A DNA stretch of 64,000 bases, taken from assembly GCA_964596645.1 (NCBI GenBank), contig CAZQVB010000008.1, positions 1 through 64,000 on the forward strand. Reading direction: 5' to 3'. The stretch is from CAVQEK01 sp964596645. Lineage in GTDB: Bacteria > Bacteroidota > Bacteroidia > Cytophagales > Cyclobacteriaceae. Positions 59,839 through 64,000 of this stretch are shown piece by piece. The position numbers and the translations under genes are program-made. Every line of letters starts with the position of its first letter. Position 1 is the stretch's first letter. The notes under the pieces are model-generated. The model did not search any database. It was not told the DNA's origin and worked only from the letters and a program-made list of their open reading frames with translations.

Positions 59839-60426
59839 ATGAAACATATACATCATCTGTACACCCTCATCATTGTGTGCATCATCTGTCTGCAGGCTAC
59901 TTCTCTACGGGCTCAAGAATGGAAAATAGGTGTGAAAGCAGGCATGAACGTGAGCGATCTTGGCAGCCCTGAGGTGGGGTATCTTTCCCGACTCACCTAC
60001 CACGGGGGCTTGTTTACCGAAGCCGTAGTCACGCCATTTTTCAGCTTGCAACAAGAGCTATTGTACAGCCTGCAGGGCGCCGCGCTGGATCCGAGCAGGG
60101 AGATAAAGCTGAGCTATCATTACCTCAATCTGCCCCTTATAGCCAAAATATATTTTTATCAGGATGCAAGCCTTGACCTTGGTCTCCAGTATGGGTTTTT
60201 GATCAGCGCGATACAGAACACCGATCAGTTCAACAACAACATCACCGACAATGTGCGGCGAACTGATTTTGCAGGTGTGATTGGCGTCTCCTACCACTTG
60301 GCCGATCAATGGATTTTTCAGTTCCGGTACAACGTGGGTTTTACTGACACGGCCGACCGCAACATCATATACGAACTGCGGGATACCAACCGTGTACTTC
60401 AAATTTCAGCAGGCTGGCTGTTTTAG
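59839..60426 (+). CDS. PorT-like outer-membrane beta-barrel protein
   Basis: This 195-residue protein has a signal (LYTLIIVCIICLQATSLRAQ) and a small barrel. WKIGVKAGMNVSDLGSP at the start of the mature part is typical of the PorT/OmpW-like Bacteroidota family, and the last strand ends ISAGWLF with the terminal Phe used for outer-membrane insertion. It is about 100 nt after the histidine kinase and may or may not be regulated by it. Confidence 0.85.
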   Translation: MKHIHHLYTLIIVCIICLQATSLRAQEWKIGVKAGMNVSDLGSPEVGYLSRLTYHGGLFTEAVVTPFFSLQQELLYSLQGAALDPSREIKLSYHYLNLPLIAKIYFYQDASLDLGLQYGFLISAIQNTDQFNNNITDNVRRTDFAGVIGVSYHLADQWIFQFRYNVGFTDTADRNIIYELRDTNRVLQISAGWLF

Positions 60427-60450
60427 CGACTATCTGCGGTGAAGAAGGTC

Positions 60451-61413
60451 TTATTTCGCTGTGTAATGCGCCTGTCTCGAGTCGCTCATCTTGATATACC
60501 TCAACCTTGCATTACCACGCTCTTTCACTTCCAGTTCAGCCGTAGCGCCCACCACTACCGGCATATTATCATCTACATGACCGATAGGAAAATTGAAGGC
60601 CACAGGATATGAATATTCTCTGGTATGTAAGTGGATGATCTCCTGAGCTGAATGGCCATACTTTTTCAGATCTTCCTCCGTATTTTCCGTAAACTGCCCG
60701 ATCACCAAACCTTTTAGGTGCGCAAGCTTTCCGGCACGTTTCAATTGAATCATCATGCGATCGATTCTGTATAATTGCTCGCCAACGTCTTCTAAAAACA
60801 ATATTTTACCATTATAATCTACGTCGGAAGATGAGCCGAGCAAATGGCAAAGCAAGCACAAATTGCCTCCAATCAGAGTGCCTGTGGCAGTTCCCGTCAC
60901 ATTCAGCTCGTGAGGATTTGCCTCTATGCCATCCACAGGTGCACCGAAAAGCAGTCTTCGCAAGTACTCGACCGAACTGGCCGTTTCCACTTTGGCATAT
61001 TGTGCCACCATAGCCCCATGAATGCCGGCAACACCTGTGGTAGCCAATTGATGTATGAGCAAGGCCGTGATATCGCTAAACCCAACAATCCATTTGGCGT
61101 GTTTTGATTGCAGATGAAAGTCGATCCTGTCGATGATCCGTGTAGAGCCGTATCCGCCGCGTGCCATAAATATGGCTTTTAATCTTTCATTACTCAGGGC
61201 AGCATTAAAATCCTCGGCCCGCGCAGCATCTGAGCCGGCAAATGTGCCGGAAACGTTGAAGAGTGATTCGCCCGTCACCACCTTCAGCCCCCACTGCTCC
61301 AGTACTTCCAGGCCTGCTCTCAAAGTAGCCGGATTGGGTACACCGGCCGGAGCAATGACGGCTACACTGTCGCCTTTGTGCAGCCATTGTGGGAAAATGA
61401 TATCGCTATGCAT
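60451..61413 (-). CDS. ldcA: LD-carboxypeptidase (S66 family)
   Basis: This 320-residue serine peptidase removes the terminal D-alanine from murein tetrapeptides during recycling. The catalytic triad is Ser113 (VGFSDITALL), Glu208 (LFLEDVGEQLY) and His279 (FPIGHVDDN). There is no signal peptide, as expected for a cytoplasmic recycling enzyme. It runs minus, convergent with the PorT-like gene, and follows the terminator of the bamA operon. Confidence 0.93.
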   Translation of the reverse strand: MHSDIIFPQWLHKGDSVAVIAPAGVPNPATLRAGLEVLEQWGLKVVTGESLFNVSGTFAGSDAARAEDFNAALSNERLKAIFMARGGYGSTRIIDRIDFHLQSKHAKWIVGFSDITALLIHQLATTGVAGIHGAMVAQYAKVETASSVEYLRRLLFGAPVDGIEANPHELNVTGTATGTLIGGNLCLLCHLLGSSSDVDYNGKILFLEDVGEQLYRIDRMMIQLKRAGKLAHLKGLVIGQFTENTEEDLKKYGHSAQEIIHLHTREYSYPVAFNFPIGHVDDNMPVVVGATAELEVKERGNARLRYIKMSDSRQAHYTAK

Positions 61414-61463
61414 ATTCGTAAGCCAGGTGGCGGGTTGTCACGCTGCTTGTGCGCTATAGGTGA

Positions 61464-61500
61464 AACAAAAAAAACCTCTGCCACTAATAGGACAGAGGTT
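61464..61500 (-). terminator. Terminator of the bamA-ompH-ompH operon
   Basis: Stem AACCTCTG / CAGAGGTT (8 bp, 12-nt loop) with an eight-T run on the minus strand, 27 nt past the second ompH stop. Confidence 0.85.
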
Positions 61501-61526
61501 GAGATTTTCCGCACTCATGATATTAA

Positions 61527-62075
61527 TTATGGCTGGGTGCTATCAGCAGTAGGCTCTATGCCCAGTTGTTTCAACACCAAATTCGAAATATTGTCCTCAT
61601 CGCGGGCATACAGCAAAATATGGAGTCCAACTTCCGGTTGGCCGGAATTCAACACGTGGGTATAGCCATTGGCCTGTGCCACTTTGTCTATAGCTTCCTG
61701 AATTTTGTCATATGCAGGTTGCAGCAATTCACCTTGCTTTTTCTGCAATGAAGCCTGGGCTTCTTGTTGGTATTTCTGTATAGAAGCCTGAAGAGCCTGC
61801 AACTCCGATTGCTTGTCGGCACGCACTTCTGGTATCATTGTTTCTGCATTTTGCTGAAACTCCTGGGCCTTCTTTTGAAACTCCTGAACCTTAGTTTCCA
61901 AATTTTGAGAAAGCTGCTTTTCGTGCACAGACAAATCAGCTTCAATTTCCTTCGCCTCAGGCATTTGGCTCAAAATATACTCGGCGTTTGTATAACCGAT
62001 CTTTATATTCTGGGCTTGTGCCACACTTACAAGAGCCACCAGGGCCAGCACCATCACACTTACTTTTACTTTCAT
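61527..62075 (-). CDS. OmpH/Skp-family periplasmic chaperone, second copy
   Basis: This 182-residue precursor has a signal ending at VSVAQAQ. The rest has the Skp plan: a short beta body (IKIGYTNAEYILSQMPEA) and a long coiled coil rich in Gln, Glu, Lys and Ala from about 45 to 125, then a C-terminal strand. It would hold unfolded outer-membrane proteins on the way to BamA. The C-terminal extension PTADSTQP is unlike the first copy. Confidence 0.92.
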   Translation of the reverse strand: MKVKVSVMVLALVALVSVAQAQNIKIGYTNAEYILSQMPEAKEIEADLSVHEKQLSQNLETKVQEFQKKAQEFQQNAETMIPEVRADKQSELQALQASIQKYQQEAQASLQKKQGELLQPAYDKIQEAIDKVAQANGYTHVLNSGQPEVGLHILLYARDEDNISNLVLKQLGIEPTADSTQP

Positions 62076-62095
62076 GTCGCTTTTATTTAAACTAT

Positions 62096-62629
62096 TTATT
62101 TGATTCCATCATTTTCATCGCCCAATCCAAGTTCATCCAGCACATAGTCGGTATAGTCATGAATTGGATCAGTGTAAATCATTACTAAATCACCCGATTT
62201 ATCAAACATGATTTGCAGCCTTTGGTCTTTACAAACCTTTTCTACAGCTTCAAATACCCTGTCTTGAATGGGCTTAATAAGCTCTTTCTTTTTCAGAAAA
62301 AAGAGCCCTTCCACTCCAAATACTTTATTATGATAATCCCGCACCTCCACTTCTTTACTTTCGATAGCCGCCTTTCTGTCACTTTTCATTTCATCTGTCA
62401 GCAGCACCTCTTCAGCCCTCAGTTCGCTGTGCATATCGTCTATTTCCCGGTACATTTTTTTTATCTCCTCTTGCCAGCTCTTCGACAGTTGGGCTACCTC
62501 TGCCTGGGCTTCGTTATACTCCGGCATCTTGCCTAAAATGTACTCGGAATCGATATAACCAAACTTCTGAGCAAACGCACCACTTGTTACAAAAAGAATG
62601 CCGAACCATATGAACAATGTTCTTTTCAT
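62096..62629 (-). CDS. OmpH/Skp-family periplasmic chaperone, first copy
   Basis: This 177-residue precursor has a signal ending at SGAFAQ. It has KFGYIDSEYILGKMPEYNEAQ, a coiled coil from about 40 to 110, and VFEAVEKVCKDQRLQIMFDKSG at the C-terminal body. Copies 1 and 2 have the same layout but clear divergence, so they may serve different clients. It is 12 nt after bamA. Confidence 0.92.
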   Translation of the reverse strand: MKRTLFIWFGILFVTSGAFAQKFGYIDSEYILGKMPEYNEAQAEVAQLSKSWQEEIKKMYREIDDMHSELRAEEVLLTDEMKSDRKAAIESKEVEVRDYHNKVFGVEGLFFLKKKELIKPIQDRVFEAVEKVCKDQRLQIMFDKSGDLVMIYTDPIHDYTDYVLDELGLGDENDGIK

Positions 62630-62641
62630 ACTGCACCGGTG

Positions 62642-64000
62642 TTATCTAAATTGTTGACCAATGGAGAAATGAAACTGACCACCGCTGATGTCGGGAGCGC
62701 CCGGAAGCCGATCAAATCCGTAACCCCAATCGATGCCCAGAAGGCCGAAGGCAGGCATAAATATACGCGCACCTACACCCACTGATTTATACAATGAAAA
62801 CGGATCGAAGTCAGCGAGATCATGGTAATTGTTGCCGCCTTCGGCAAATGCCAACACGAAGATAGTAGAGGCCTGCGACATGGTGAGCGGGTAGCGCAAT
62901 TCGAACACGAATTTATTGTAACTCACACCGCCTTGCAGTCCGGAATTTTGCGCGTTGCCACCCCAGTTTGGCGGCGTCACGTGTCCGTCTTCATAGCCTC
63001 GAAGCGATACCACGTCGTAGCCAACGATCCATTGGTTGCCCGACAAACCGCTGCCGCCCAGTTGGAACCTGTCGAAAGGACCGGTAGGCGCATAGTCGCT
63101 ATAGGTATTGATGAAACCGAAATGCGCCCTGCTGCTCAGTGTGAGATTACCTATTAACTTCTGGTAGAAAGTAGCGTCTATCATCCACTTATTGTACTCT
63201 ACCCAACCATACAGATCTTCAGACGAGGCGTTGTCGTAGTAGCCCGGATCGCGGAAGAGGGAATAGGGTGGCGTCAGGCTCAGACTAAAGGTAAGCTGAG
63301 AGCCGCTACGCGGGAACATCGGATTGTCAATGCTATTGCGGCTCAGCGTGAAATTGTACAGGAAGTTGCGCGCCTTGCCCGTATTGAAGCCAATGGCCTG
63401 ATTGCCCTGCGACACGAAATTGTCGAAATTGTACAAGGTAATGGATAAGGTATTGGACAGGGTGAAATAGTCATCGGGCCACTTCAGCCGCTTGGCAAGG
63501 CCCAGGCTGGCAGTGGTCATGGTCATCGATCCCAACTCAGTACGGCTCGCGAAGTTGCCAAAAGGAAACGTTCGCACCACGGAGTGATTGAGGCCGACAG
63601 TGAGTGCATTGGGCTTTTTGCCCCCCAGCCAGGGCTCGGTAAAGGTGAATGAATAATTCTGAAATTGCCGGCCATTGGCTTGTACGCGTAGTTGCAGGCG
63701 CTGGCCATCGCCCACGGGAAGTGGTCGCCAGCTTTTAAGATTGGCTATATTTCTGAGCGAGAAGTTGTTGAAAACGAGCCCGACAGTACCTACAAAACCA
63801 TAAAAACCTCCCCAACCTCCCGATAGTTCCACTTGGTCGCTTGGTCGCTCTACCAAGGCGTACTCAATGTCAACTGTGCCGTCGGCAGGGTTGGGTAATG
63901 GGTTGATACCGATCTGCTCCGGATCGAAATAGCCCAATTGCGAAAGCTCGCGTTGGGTACGAATGAGCAAGTTCCTGCTAAAGTAATCACCGGGTATGGT
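62642..64000 (-). CDS. bamA: Outer-membrane assembly factor BamA, C-terminal part
   Basis: About 452 residues are present, with the 5' end outside the window. The start of the fragment (TIPGDYFSRN, then LSQLGYFDPEQIG) is the end of the last POTRA domain. The barrel follows, with LSGGWGGFYGFVGTVGLVF, FTEPWLGGKKPN and FNTGKARNF. Residues GGSGLSGNQWIVGYDVVSLRGYEDG include the R-G-[FY] motif of the lid loop. The final strand ends GQQFR, without the usual terminal aromatic residue. It inserts beta-barrel proteins. Confidence 0.94.
   Translation of the reverse strand, partial: TIPGDYFSRNLLIRTQRELSQLGYFDPEQIGINPLPNPADGTVDIEYALVERPSDQVELSGGWGGFYGFVGTVGLVFNNFSLRNIANLKSWRPLPVGDGQRLQLRVQANGRQFQNYSFTFTEPWLGGKKPNALTVGLNHSVVRTFPFGNFASRTELGSMTMTTASLGLAKRLKWPDDYFTLSNTLSITLYNFDNFVSQGNQAIGFNTGKARNFLYNFTLSRNSIDNPMFPRSGSQLTFSLSLTPPYSLFRDPGYYDNASSEDLYGWVEYNKWMIDATFYQKLIGNLTLSSRAHFGFINTYSDYAPTGPFDRFQLGGSGLSGNQWIVGYDVVSLRGYEDGHVTPPNWGGNAQNSGLQGGVSYNKFVFELRYPLTMSQASTIFVLAFAEGGNNYHDLADFDPFSLYKSVGVGARIFMPAFGLLGIDWGYGFDRLPGAPDISGGQFHFSIGQQFR

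Overview
The window reads as a chromosome segment from a member of the Bacteroidota, most likely a Cytophagales-like, roughly half-GC free-living heterotroph. The lineage call rests on gene content and promoters. Gene content includes PorT-type beta-barrel proteins, an OMP_b-brl_3-type outer-membrane protein with a CarboxypepD_reg-like N-terminus, a methionine synthase split into two genes, MbnP-type lipoproteins, tandem OmpH/Skp genes beside bamA, and secreted GH2 and GH78 glycosidases. Several start sites are preceded by the Bacteroidota -7 element TAnnTTTG, some with a TTG about 19-21 nt upstream. I see no rRNA, tRNA, CRISPR array, transposase or prophage gene.

Layout. 0.2-4.1 kb (minus): a small Hsp20-like protein, an MbnP-like lipoprotein overlapping a di-haem cytochrome c peroxidase (MauG/MbnH type), and an NlpC/P60 lipoprotein. 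4.2-8.0 kb: a large secreted GH2 beta-galactosidase-like enzyme carrying an inserted LamG-like domain. 8-15 kb: ornithine aminotransferase, TadA, superoxide dismutase, several small membrane or secreted proteins, and phosphofructokinase. 15-21.8 kb: GH78 rhamnosidase, chromate transporter, a lipoprotein, a CbpA-type J protein and thioredoxin. 21.8-22.9 kb is gene-free and made of REP-like repeats, one of which also occurs at the window's left end. 23-29 kb: a MarR regulator and a fadN-fadA-fadE-type beta-oxidation operon behind a perfect 18-bp palindrome. 29.2-33.2 kb: a SAM-I riboswitch and the split metH. 33.4-36.4 kb: a VapBC-like pair, a macro-domain protein, proC and a phosphatase. 36.5-36.9 kb: an array of degenerate ACCCC/GGGGT palindromes. 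37-41.5 kb: a small secreted protein, a large outer-membrane protein and two exbD genes.

41.6-48.2 kb (minus) is a sugar-phosphate operon: GntR/LacI-type chimeric regulator, cupin phosphoglucose isomerase, ROK kinase, long class I mannose-6-phosphate isomerase (broken by two 10-N assembly gaps), a second cupin isomerase-like protein and a sugar porter. It looks like a self-contained module for taking up a hexose, phosphorylating it and feeding it to fructose-6-phosphate. A promoter and tandem operator-like repeats sit directly in front of the regulator gene. 48.4-64 kb is mostly housekeeping: map, ahcY, birA, rsfS-ftsH, lpxH, a sigma-54 response regulator with its histidine kinase, ldcA, and a bamA-ompH-ompH operon running off the right edge.

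The strongest leads are the MbnP/MbnH-like pair, the LamG-interrupted GH2 enzyme, the repeat families, the MarR palindrome, the two-isomerase sugar operon with its operator, and an unassigned minus-strand terminator near 56.7 kb that could end a small RNA.
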